Positions 35,248-43,043 of a stretch of 63,096 nucleotides of DNA are shown piece by piece (the first letter of the stretch is position 1; every line of letters starts with the position of its first letter). The stretch spans positions 1 through 63,096 of the forward strand of contig CACWLH010000020.1 of assembly GCA_902761625.1 (NCBI GenBank), in the 5' to 3' direction. The stretch is from an uncultured Erysipelotrichaceae bacterium (GTDB lineage Bacteria; Bacillota_I; Bacilli_A; Erysipelotrichales; Erysipelotrichaceae). The notes under the pieces were generated by a model. The model was not told where the DNA came from, did not search any database, and worked only from the letters and a program-made list of their open reading frames with translations. The translations under genes and the position numbers were made by a program.

Positions 35248-36400
35248 ATGGCAAAAAGAAAGAGAAGAGTCCGCAGATCGGTGATCGTTCTGGCAGTTGC
35301 GATGAGGACACAATGATTATGTCAGACTGAATGCGCCTGCTCATAAAAACAACAGTGAGGAAGGCTATTCACCGGTATTTTCAAAGACCTCGGCGACGCT
35401 GTTCATGGTCGGCGATGCGCTTCTGCACGATACTGTTTACAATGATGCGCGCACCGCGGATGGCGGCTGGGACTTCACAAGGCAGATCCACCGCATCGGC
35501 GATATTGCAAAACAATACGATCTGGCCTATTACAACCAGGAAACAATTCTGGGCGGCGAGGCGCTCGGGCTGTCCAATTATCCGATGTTCTGCTCTCCCC
35601 AGGAGTGGGGACGCGATATGATTGCGCAGGGATTCAATCTTGTTTCAACCGCGACCAATCATGCGCTCGACCGCTGGGGTGCGGGCATTGAGGCTTCCAA
35701 GGCATTCTTCAAATCACAGCCGGGCGTTGTTGAGGATGGCACAAACACCTCCTGGGAGGAATATAATGAACTGCCCGTCTATGAAGTCAACGGCATCTCA
35801 TATGTGTTTGTCTCATGGACATATGGAATGAATGGTCTGCAGTGTCCGGAAGGCGAGGAATATCTTGTCAATTGCTATGACGGCTATATGGATACCATGC
35901 TCGATCAGGTTCGCCAGGGCAAAGAGAAGGCGGATGTGGTGATTGTGGCAATCCATTGGGGCGATGAATACTCCATGGAGCCCAATGAATCCCAGCTGTC
36001 CATTGCCCGCCAGCTTTCCGATGCCGGCGCGGATATCATCATCGGCAACCATGTGCACTGCATCCAGCCTGTGGAATGGATCAATGACAAAACCATCTGT
36101 TTCTATGCGCTGGGCAATCTGATCAGTGACCAGTGGCCGTGGGAAAAATCGATGATCGGCATGATGGGCGGACTCACCATCAACAAGACCACCCAGGGAA
36201 GCAAAACCGAAATTGAAATCACTGATGTCAAGGCGGATCTGCACTGGACGTATTCAGTCCGTGATGCCCATACGAACTTTGAGGTGATTCCGTTCTCACA
36301 GCTCAATGATGATCTGTATCCGGGATATCAGGAAGTCTATGGACGCTACGCCCAGGTGATCACCGCAATGGATGATTCCATCCAGGTCGGAGGATTCTGA
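35248..36400 (+). pseudogene. CapA/PgsA-family (PGA_cap) protein with frameshifted N-terminus
   Basis: The catalytic-like domain is intact and in one frame from 35306 to 36400: ATLFMVGDALLHDT, YYNQETILGGEALG, STATNHALDRWGAG, AIHWGDEYSMEPNE and IGNHVHCIQPVEWI, the metal-site motifs of the calcineurin-like CapA family involved in surface polymers. The only start with an RBS (CAGGAGGGATCAT) is ATG 35248, encoding a basic, hydrophobic beginning (MAKRKRRVRRSVIVLAVAM) in another frame, which stops at TGA 35314-35316. The two frames meet between 35306 and 35313. The hydrophobic segment is only about eight residues, too short for a membrane anchor, so a deletion that also shifted frame is likely. An ATG at 35405 lacks an RBS and an export signal. 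Confidence 0.8.
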
Positions 36401-36403
36401 ATC

Positions 36404-37123
36404 ATGAAGATCTCCGTACTGACCATGTGTCCGGAGTTCTTTGAAAGCTTTCTGAAATCAACTCTTGTCGCCAGGGCGGCCGGCCGGCAGCTGCTTGATC
36501 TTGAAATCATCGATATCCGTGAGTTTGCCGATGGCAGTTTCCGCCATATCGACGATTCTCCCTATGGCGGAGGAGCCGGCATGATCATGCGCGCGCAGCC
36601 GCTCATCGGCGCGCTTGAATCAGTCCGCACAGCGGACAGCCATGTGGTGCTGTTTGCACCGGCAGGCAATACATATACGCAGAAAAAGGCTCATGAATAT
36701 CAGCAGAAGGATCATCTGATTCTGATCTGCGGACATTACGAAGGCATTGACGCGCGGGTATATCCGTATTGCGATGAACTGCTTTCCATCGGCGATTATG
36801 TGCTTTCCGGCGGAGAGATTCCGGCCATGGCGGTGATTGATTCGATTGTCAGGCTGCTTGGCACGATCCGGGCTGAATCCACCGAGGAAGAATCGTTTGA
36901 AAGCGGATTGCTCGAATATCCGCAATATACAAAACCCCGCTCATTCAGGGGAGCGGATGTGCCTGAGGTTCTGCTTGGCGGCAATCATGAAAAAATCCGC
37001 CGCTGGCGGCTGAAGGAATCATTGAAAAAAACAGCAAAGATGCGGCCTGATCTGATCGCGTCAAGGCAATTGAGCGAAGAGGAGAAAATCCTCCTGAAGG
37101 AAATTGAAGAAGAAAGGGTATGA
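36404..37123 (+). CDS. trmD: tRNA (guanine-37-N1)-methyltransferase
   Basis: 239 residues, the normal size. SPOUT-fold signatures are complete: VLTMCPEFFESFLKSTLVAR at the start, IDDSPYGGGAGMIMRAQPL (about 48-66), LICGHYEGIDARV and LSIGDYVLSGGEIPAMAVID (about 127-146), which form the trefoil knot binding S-adenosylmethionine. It methylates G37 of tRNAs such as tRNA-Pro, preventing frameshifts; a tRNA-Pro gene happens to lie 1.3 kb upstream. It starts 3 nt after the CapA-like gene, with no rimM or rplS neighbours as seen in many bacteria. Its stop codon lies inside a terminator stem. Confidence 0.96.
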   Translation: MKISVLTMCPEFFESFLKSTLVARAAGRQLLDLEIIDIREFADGSFRHIDDSPYGGGAGMIMRAQPLIGALESVRTADSHVVLFAPAGNTYTQKKAHEYQQKDHLILICGHYEGIDARVYPYCDELLSIGDYVLSGGEIPAMAVIDSIVRLLGTIRAESTEEESFESGLLEYPQYTKPRSFRGADVPEVLLGGNHEKIRRWRLKESLKKTAKMRPDLIASRQLSEEEKILLKEIEEERV

Positions 37124-37161
37124 CCCGTGAATGCCATTGCGGCATCGGGTGATACCCTTTT
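37114..37161. terminator. Terminator at the end of trmD (and azlD)
   Basis: A long interrupted hairpin: AGGGTAT pairs with ATACCCT, and ACCCG with CGGGT, enclosing TGCC/GGCA, followed by a T-tract. The trmD stop lies in the 5' arm. Confidence 0.75.
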
Positions 37162-37473
37162 TCAGATATGCATGATCAGTTCCGTGACCAATACCGCGAT
37201 ACAGCAAACGGAAGCCACGAAGGGAAGACTTCTGCCTTTCCATGCCAGATAAATGCCTGCGAGCAGTGCAATATAGCCGGAAACAGGGGAGCCGGTGGAT
37301 TCCACCATGGCCGGGAATGTCATCACCGCCAGCGTTGCATAGGGAACATAATACAGAAACGAACGGATCAGACGGCTTTTGATCGGCTTGCGGATCAGGG
37401 TCAGCGGAAGCACACGGATCAGATATGACACGCCGCCGGAAATCAGAATATAAAGAAGAATGGAATGTTTCAT
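37162..37473 (-). CDS. azlD: AzlD-like branched-chain amino acid exporter small subunit
   Basis: 103 residues with four hydrophobic segments. The opening SILLYILISGGVSYLIRVLP and the following RSFLYYVPYATLAVMTFPAM match the AzlD family. It works with AzlC in export of branched-chain amino acids in the families studied. It overlaps the AzlC stop by 4 bp (ATGA). Confidence 0.9.
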   Translation of the reverse strand: MKHSILLYILISGGVSYLIRVLPLTLIRKPIKSRLIRSFLYYVPYATLAVMTFPAMVESTGSPVSGYIALLAGIYLAWKGRSLPFVASVCCIAVLVTELIMHI

Positions 37474-38204
37474 GCCTGATCACCTCCGGTTTCCTCATGC
37501 GGCGCAATCACGCTGGCAATGCCTGCGATCAGGATTGTAAGAATGATGGTTTTGGTGCCGGAGCTCACATGAATGAAGGGCAGCCTGTCAAACAGGAAAC
37601 TCAATGCGAAACCGCATATGACAACCGCAGCCACGGCTTTGTCGTGTTTGGCGGGCGGGATGATGATCGCCAGAAACATGCCAAACAGCGCGACTGAGAG
37701 CGCCTGGACAATGCGGGCGGGCAGAATGTTGCCGGCAATGATGCCTCCGGCTGAGCCAAGTGCCCAGAACAGGGCGGAAATGCCCAGAGCGCCATAGTAA
37801 TACCAAGGGGAAAGCCAGCCTGCTTCGCCGATGCCCAGTCCGAACAGTTCATCAGTGATGCCGTAACCGACGAAAAAGCGGTGGATCAAAGGCGTTTTCG
37901 GATTGAATTTCTGGCTTAAGGCGGTGCTCATCAGAAGATAGCGGGCATTGGCGACCAGGGTGACAATGGCAATTTCAAGATATGCCGCATCCGCCGCGAT
38001 CACCTGCAAAGCCGCATATTCACCAGCGCTGGCAAGATTGAGCAGGCTGAACAGAAAGCCTTCAAACGGATTCATGCCGGCCTTTTTCATGACAATGCCA
38101 AGTGAGAAGGAAACCGCCATATATCCGAGCGCGATCGGCATGCCGTCTTTCATTCCGCGCAGCCAGTCCGCTTTCACTGTAAAATCTTTCTTTTTTTCTT
38201 TCAT
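37470..38204 (-). CDS. azlC: AzlC-like branched-chain amino acid exporter large subunit
   Basis: 244 residues from ATG 38204. The family pattern is clear: RGMKDGMPIALGYMAVSFSL near the N-terminus, NLASAGEYAALQVIAADAAY, and TLVANARYLLMSTALSQKFN (about 92-111). Five or more membrane spans. The start at 38204 is preferred because an extended -10 (TGGTATAAC, minus strand 38223-38215) predicts a transcript starting about 2-4 nt before it; the in-frame ATG at 38234 would lie upstream of that start and has no RBS. Confidence 0.9.
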   Translation of the reverse strand: MKEKKKDFTVKADWLRGMKDGMPIALGYMAVSFSLGIVMKKAGMNPFEGFLFSLLNLASAGEYAALQVIAADAAYLEIAIVTLVANARYLLMSTALSQKFNPKTPLIHRFFVGYGITDELFGLGIGEAGWLSPWYYYGALGISALFWALGSAGGIIAGNILPARIVQALSVALFGMFLAIIIPPAKHDKAVAAVVICGFALSFLFDRLPFIHVSSGTKTIILTILIAGIASVIAPHEETGGDQA

Positions 38205-38214
38205 GTCGTTTTCA

Positions 38215-38223
38215 GTTATACCA
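38215..38223 (-). promoter_or_regulatory. Extended -10 promoter of azlCD
   Basis: Reading the minus strand: TGG then TATAAC, an extended -10. The predicted start is at about 38208-38206, leaving a leader of 2-4 nt before ATG 38204. Confidence 0.55.
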
Positions 38224-38290
38224 GTATGATGCATGGAAGTAAAGAATTTTGAGCTGTCATCTCAGTTGAAGAAGGTCTGCCGGAATGTGA

Positions 38291-38296
38291 TATAAT
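38291..38296 (+). promoter_or_regulatory. -10 element for yybS-gdpP-rplI-dnaB
   Basis: Perfect TATAAT. The 44-nt leader begins with a small hairpin AAGCC-TGC-GGCTT followed by C and T5 (38303-38321), resembling a mini-attenuator; GCCTGC could instead pair with GCGGGC at 38327-38332. The hairpin is short, so this is tentative. Confidence 0.5.
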
Positions 38297-38346
38297 CATC
38301 ACAAGCCTGCGGCTTCTTTTTGTCATGCGGGCTGAATGAAACATTT

Positions 38347-39291
38347 ATGAATCAGAATATCAGAAAAATCACAGACGGCGCGATGATGATCGCAATTGTG
38401 GGAGCGGTATTGTTGATGGACAGACAGCTGGCCGGCACGATCTCATCCATGGCGCTGTTTCTGTTTCCGCTGCCGATAGTTTTCTATGCGGCGAAATACG
38501 GACTGCGCTCAAGCGGAATGGTGCTTGGCGCATTGATGGCGCTTGTCTTTATTCTCGGCACACCGCAAAGCATTTTCTTTGTCGGGGCTGAAAGCATCAT
38601 CGGCACAATCTATGGCGCAGGTGTGCATAACAGCACGGAAAACAGAAGAATCGTTTTACGAACGCTGATCCTGGGCGGTATTGTCGAACTGCTTGCAATG
38701 GTCGTGTTCGCATCCTTTTTCGGCTATGACGTGACCGCGGAGATCACCGAATATACGAAGATCTTTGATCAGCTCACAGCTGAAACAGGCGTTGCGCTGC
38801 CGGTGTCTTTGACCAATCCGGCTTCGCTGAGAACACTCTTTGTCATTTCGGCGATCCTGACCGGGGTTCTCGAAGGCATGGTGACTCACCTGGTTTCAAG
38901 ACTGATGCTCAAACGGCTGCGTTTCAAGCTGCCCAAATCCACTCCGATTGAACAGTATTATCCGCCCAAATGGTCAGGCTATCTGGCTTTTGCGGCATTA
39001 TGTGTCTATTACTATTCCCTGATAAGACCGTTCAGCACGGAAGTTTATCAGACAGCCGCCCAGGCGGCCGGCACGGTCGGAATGATGTATCTGATCATGT
39101 ACGGCGTGATTGCGGTGCTGATCCTGCTGCCAAGGCGCTTTCCGTCCATCAATGTATGGGCGGCGCTGCTCATTGTCATCGTTCTGTTTATGACAATGTC
39201 ACTGGCAGTGGCCATCACCGGATTCCTGTACATCACAACCGATCTGCACGAACGTATATGCAAAGGAGGTGCCCATGCGGCAGAAAATTGA
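38347..39291 (+). CDS. yybS: YybS/DUF2232 membrane protein
   Basis: 314 residues with about eight membrane spans and no catalytic motif seen. Recognised by sequence (ITDGAMMIAIVGAVLLMDRQ, FFVGAESIIGTIYGAG, PPKWSGYLAF) and by its position before gdpP-rplI-dnaB, the order found in Bacillus and relatives. Its function is not established. The ATG at 38347 has no good SD (ATGAAACATTT); an in-frame TTG at 38320 is an alternative but lies in the leader hairpin T-tract. It overlaps gdpP by 17 bp. Confidence 0.85.
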   Translation: MNQNIRKITDGAMMIAIVGAVLLMDRQLAGTISSMALFLFPLPIVFYAAKYGLRSSGMVLGALMALVFILGTPQSIFFVGAESIIGTIYGAGVHNSTENRRIVLRTLILGGIVELLAMVVFASFFGYDVTAEITEYTKIFDQLTAETGVALPVSLTNPASLRTLFVISAILTGVLEGMVTHLVSRLMLKRLRFKLPKSTPIEQYYPPKWSGYLAFAALCVYYYSLIRPFSTEVYQTAAQAAGTVGMMYLIMYGVIAVLILLPRRFPSINVWAALLIVIVLFMTMSLAVAITGFLYITTDLHERICKGGAHAAEN

Positions 39292-41245
39292 CAGAACCAA
39301 ACGGCTGGTGTTTATCATTATTCTCATTGAAGCTGCCGTCATTGCCTTTTTCGGGCTCGGCCTGAAGACAAACGTGCTGAGTGCGCTTGTCATTCTTGTG
39401 CTCGAAACAGCCGGAGCATTTCTGCTGTTTGACCGCATGGAGGCGGCCATTGAAGAGGAGACAAGCGGTGTCAGGCAGATGCTTGGCTCCACTGCCCGTC
39501 AGGCATATCTGACCGGTGAAATCGGCATGGTCATCTATGATGATGATTATGTGGTCACCTGGATGTCGGAACTGTTCACCACCCGCGGTATCAACCGGGT
39601 CGGTCACAAGCTGCTCACCTGGATTCCGGAAGCGGACGATCTGATTGCCGGCCGAAGCGATACGGCCACGGTCAGACTCGATGACAAGATCTATGAAATC
39701 CGCCGTTCGGAGGATTCCCAGATCATCTTCTTCCGCGATGTGACGGAAGTGAGCAATTACCGTGAAAGATATGCCGATGAACAGATTGTTCTGGGCATTG
39801 CGAACTTTGACAACTATGAGGAAAGTGTTCAGTATGCCGATGAGGCGGACACCACCGCCATCACCGCAGCTGTGCGCACCCCGCTGGTGGAATACTGCAA
39901 TCAGCACGGGGTACTGGCAAAACGTCTCAACAACCATAACAAGTATCTTCTCATTCTGAATGAGAAGCGTTTCGCGGAACTGGCGGCGGATCATTTCTCC
40001 ATCCTTTCCAGAGTCAGAAAATCAGCCCAGAAAATGGATGTGGCGATCACTTTGTCACTGGCTTTTGCAAGGGGAACCAATGATCTGTTTGAGCTGGACG
40101 AGATGGTTTCCAATCTGATGGACCTTGCCCAGACCAGAGGCGGCGACCAGGTTGCCGTGCAGAAGGTCGGCGAAGAGGTCAAATACTTCGGCGGCTCCAG
40201 TGAAGCAACCGAAAAACGAAGCCGCGTGCGTGTGCGCGTCATGTCGCATGCATTGCGCGATCTGATTCAGCAGTCCAGCAATGTGATTATCTGCGGACAC
40301 AAGAATGCGGATTTCGACTGCATCGGTTCGGCCATCTGTCTGTCCAGAATCTGCTCATCGCTGCATAAGCAGGTATGCATCATCGCCCGCACCGGCGGCA
40401 TTGAGGAAAAGCTCGAAGGCGCCATGAAAGCCAATGAGGATATCCTGAAAAAGGAAGTCAGTTTCGTCACGGAAGGCGAGGCGATCAACCAGCTGCAGGA
40501 CAATTCCCTTGTCATCATGACCGACCATCACAATGTGCGTCAGTCCAACGGCGCCAAGCTTCTGGAACAGGCCCGCAAGGTGGTGGTGATCGACCATCAC
40601 AGACGTTCCACCGACATGGGTGTCAAGCCGGTGCTGATTTATATCGAGGCCGGCGCATCGAGCACCTGCGAGCTGCTCACTGAAATGATCCCTTATATGT
40701 CGCAAAGGACAAATATCAGCGAAACCGATGCCACATTCATGCTGGCAGGCATGATCATCGACACCCAGAAATGGCGTGTGCGCACCGGTTCAAGAACATA
40801 TGATGCGGCCAGTGTGCTGCGCAAATACGGCGCCGATCCGCAGACCGCATATGACTGGCTGCGTGACACCTTTGATGAGTTCACGCTCAAATCGATGGCA
40901 ATGGCCACCGCGGAAAGACATCCGGGCGGCGTGATCATCGCTCCCATCAGGGAAAAGAATATGACCCGCTCATTGATGAGCCAGGTTGCCGACAGTCTGC
41001 TGACAATCCAGTCAGTTCAGGCATCCTTCGTCATCGCCCAGAGCGGTTCAGATACATGCATCAGTGCCCGTTCCGGCGGCCGGATCAACGTGCAGAGAAT
41101 CATGGAGACCATGGGCGGCGGCGGCCATCTGAGCGCCGCGGCTGTGCAGAGGCCCAAGAGCAGCGTCGACGCATTGAGAACGGAGCTGATCGCGGCAGTA
41201 GACAAATATCTTAAGGAGGAAGCAACAGATGAAAGTGATTCTTAA
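39275..41245 (+). CDS. gdpP: Cyclic-di-AMP phosphodiesterase GdpP
   Basis: 656 residues. Two N-terminal membrane spans (LVFIIILIEAAVIAFFGLGL and LSALVILVLETAGAFLLFDR), a PAS-like domain (about 75-150), a degenerate GGDEF domain (about 170-300) and a DHH-DHHA1 phosphodiesterase domain from about 335: ICGHKNADFDCIGSA, VIMTDHHNVR, VVIDHHRRS, and GGGGHLSAAA in the DHHA1 part. It hydrolyses c-di-AMP to pApA, with effects on cell wall, potassium and beta-lactam tolerance. ATG 39275 has AAAGGAGG upstream. Its stop overlaps rplI by 17 bp. Confidence 0.96.
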   Translation: MRQKIDRTKRLVFIIILIEAAVIAFFGLGLKTNVLSALVILVLETAGAFLLFDRMEAAIEEETSGVRQMLGSTARQAYLTGEIGMVIYDDDYVVTWMSELFTTRGINRVGHKLLTWIPEADDLIAGRSDTATVRLDDKIYEIRRSEDSQIIFFRDVTEVSNYRERYADEQIVLGIANFDNYEESVQYADEADTTAITAAVRTPLVEYCNQHGVLAKRLNNHNKYLLILNEKRFAELAADHFSILSRVRKSAQKMDVAITLSLAFARGTNDLFELDEMVSNLMDLAQTRGGDQVAVQKVGEEVKYFGGSSEATEKRSRVRVRVMSHALRDLIQQSSNVIICGHKNADFDCIGSAICLSRICSSLHKQVCIIARTGGIEEKLEGAMKANEDILKKEVSFVTEGEAINQLQDNSLVIMTDHHNVRQSNGAKLLEQARKVVVIDHHRRSTDMGVKPVLIYIEAGASSTCELLTEMIPYMSQRTNISETDATFMLAGMIIDTQKWRVRTGSRTYDAASVLRKYGADPQTAYDWLRDTFDEFTLKSMAMATAERHPGGVIIAPIREKNMTRSLMSQVADSLLTIQSVQASFVIAQSGSDTCISARSGGRINVQRIMETMGGGGHLSAAAVQRPKSSVDALRTELIAAVDKYLKEEATDESDS

Positions 41246-41678
41246 ACAGGATGTGAAAAAAGTCGGAAAGAAAGGACAGATTGTCGAGGTTTCCGACGGA
41301 TATGCGAGAAATTTCCTGATCGCAAGAGGTCTTGCGGTGGCGGAGACAAAGAAGAGTCTTGAAATTCTCGGCGAAGAGAAGAAGATCGAGGCGGCCGAAG
41401 AGAAAAAGCGTGAAGAGGCTGCCAAGGCAACCGCTGAAACACTGGAAGGCATGACCCTTGATTTCCATGTGCGCTCCGGCGTTGAAGGAAAGGTGTTCGG
41501 CTCTGTTTCCACCAAGCAGATTGCCCAGGAACTTCTGAAGAAGGGCATCACCATCGACAAGAAGAAGATTCTTGACACAGCTCCCATCCAGTCGCTTGGC
41601 GTCACCAAAGTCAGAGTGGAACTGCATAAGAATGTGATCGGTACGATCAAGGTCAGACTGATCGGAAGCGAGCAGTAA
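41229..41678 (+). CDS. rplI: 50S ribosomal protein L9
   Basis: 149 residues, standard. MKVILKQDVKKVGKKGQIVE and VSDGYARNFLIARGLA are the L9 N-terminal RNA-binding signature; a long central helix (EEKKREEAAKATAETLEGM) joins the C-terminal domain (GKVFGSVSTKQIAQEL). ATG 41229 lies inside the gdpP end with TAAGGAGGAAGC upstream. dnaB follows after 1 nt. Confidence 0.97.
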   Translation: MKVILKQDVKKVGKKGQIVEVSDGYARNFLIARGLAVAETKKSLEILGEEKKIEAAEEKKREEAAKATAETLEGMTLDFHVRSGVEGKVFGSVSTKQIAQELLKKGITIDKKKILDTAPIQSLGVTKVRVELHKNVIGTIKVRLIGSEQ

Positions 41679-41679
41679 A

Positions 41680-43026
41680 ATGCCCAGAGAACTGCCCTCT
41701 GCTCCGGAAGCGGAAGCCAGTCTGCTTGGCACCATGATGGTCTACCCCAATGCCGCAAGAATGGCGATGGAGGAAGGCCTGAATGAAGATGATTTCTTTA
41801 TTGACGCCAACCGGCGTATCTTTCTGGCCTGTGAAAGTCTTTATAAAAGCGGCACCCCGATCGATCTGACTACCGTTGCCACCAGGCTTTCAGACCTTGA
41901 GCTGCTGGATAAAAGCGGCGGTCTGGAATATCTGACCGATCTTTCGGAGGCGGCCATCACCAGCGCCAACACCAAAAGCTATGTCGAGCTGATCCATGAA
42001 AAGGCGATCATGCGCAAAATGATCGCGGCAGCGGAAAAAATCACCGAAGAAGGTTTCAGCGGACAGCCGGATGTCAATGAATATCTGGAGAATGCCGAAA
42101 AGGCGATCCTGGATATTTCCCGCAACCGCCGTACAGGTGAATTCAAGAATTCTCCGGAACTGATGGCTCAGACCCTTGAGCACATTCAGAAAATGTCCGA
42201 CAACCGCACCGATATCACCGGCCTGAAAACCGGATTCACGGATCTGGATCACACCCTGCATGGATTCCAGCGCGGTGATCTGATCATTCTGGCAGCCCGT
42301 CCTGCCATGGGTAAAACGGCGGTGGCGCTGAATCTGGCCATGAACGTTGCCCAGTATCAGCCCAAAGGCGCAGTTGCGATCTTCTCGCTGGAAATGGGTG
42401 CGGAACAGCTCGCCATGCGTTTGTTAAGCGCCAAGAGCCATCTCGAAGGTGACAAGATCAGAACCGGAAGATTGTCCGATGCGGACTGGAACCGCCTCAA
42501 TGAAGCGGCCGGCGAACTCAAGATGGCAAACATCTTCATCGATGATACCGCTGGTATCAAGACCGGCGAGATCTTCTCCAAATGCCGCCGTCTGCAGGCT
42601 GAACACGGTCTGAACATGATTCTGATCGACTATATTCAGCTGATCACCGGCTCCGGCACACGCGGCGAGAACAGACAGCAGGAAGTCTCGGATATTTCCC
42701 GCAGCCTCAAGGGACTTGCCCGTGAGCTTGGCGTGCCCGTGATCGCTCTGTCGCAGTTAAGCCGAAGCGTGGAGGCGCGTGACAACAAGCGTCCGATGCT
42801 CAGCGACCTGCGTGAATCAGGCGCAATCGAGCAGGATGCCGATATTGTCATGATGCTGTTCAGAGAAGCCTACTATGACGAGGCATTGCGTGAGCAGGCG
42901 CAGAAGGAAGGCACCGAGCGTCTTGAAATCAATATTGCCAAACACAGAAACGGTGCGGTGCGCAAGATCTATCTTGCCTTTGAAGGCGCCACAACCGCGC
43001 TCTACAACATATCCAAAGACCAGTAA
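41680..43026 (+). CDS. dnaB: Replicative DNA helicase (DnaB family)
   Basis: 448 residues. N-terminal domain begins LPSAPEAEASLLGTMMVYPN; the RecA-like C-terminal domain has Walker A AARPAMGKTAVALNLA (about 206-221), H1a/Walker B region MILIDYIQLITGSG, and LRESGAIEQDADIVMMLFRE (about 370-389). Hexameric helicase that unwinds DNA at the replication fork. ATG 41680 follows rplI by 1 nt, with GGAAGCGAG as a weak RBS. Called dnaC in Bacillus. Confidence 0.96.
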   Translation: MPRELPSAPEAEASLLGTMMVYPNAARMAMEEGLNEDDFFIDANRRIFLACESLYKSGTPIDLTTVATRLSDLELLDKSGGLEYLTDLSEAAITSANTKSYVELIHEKAIMRKMIAAAEKITEEGFSGQPDVNEYLENAEKAILDISRNRRTGEFKNSPELMAQTLEHIQKMSDNRTDITGLKTGFTDLDHTLHGFQRGDLIILAARPAMGKTAVALNLAMNVAQYQPKGAVAIFSLEMGAEQLAMRLLSAKSHLEGDKIRTGRLSDADWNRLNEAAGELKMANIFIDDTAGIKTGEIFSKCRRLQAEHGLNMILIDYIQLITGSGTRGENRQQEVSDISRSLKGLARELGVPVIALSQLSRSVEARDNKRPMLSDLRESGAIEQDADIVMMLFREAYYDEALREQAQKEGTERLEINIAKHRNGAVRKIYLAFEGATTALYNISKDQ

Positions 43027-43043
43027 AGAAAGGAAGGCAGCCG

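Noticed and set aside
35248..35316. 22-residue basic peptide as an independent small gene
   Set aside because: It has an RBS, but its sequence is the expected start of a signal anchor and the CapA domain follows in another frame, so a broken gene explains it better.
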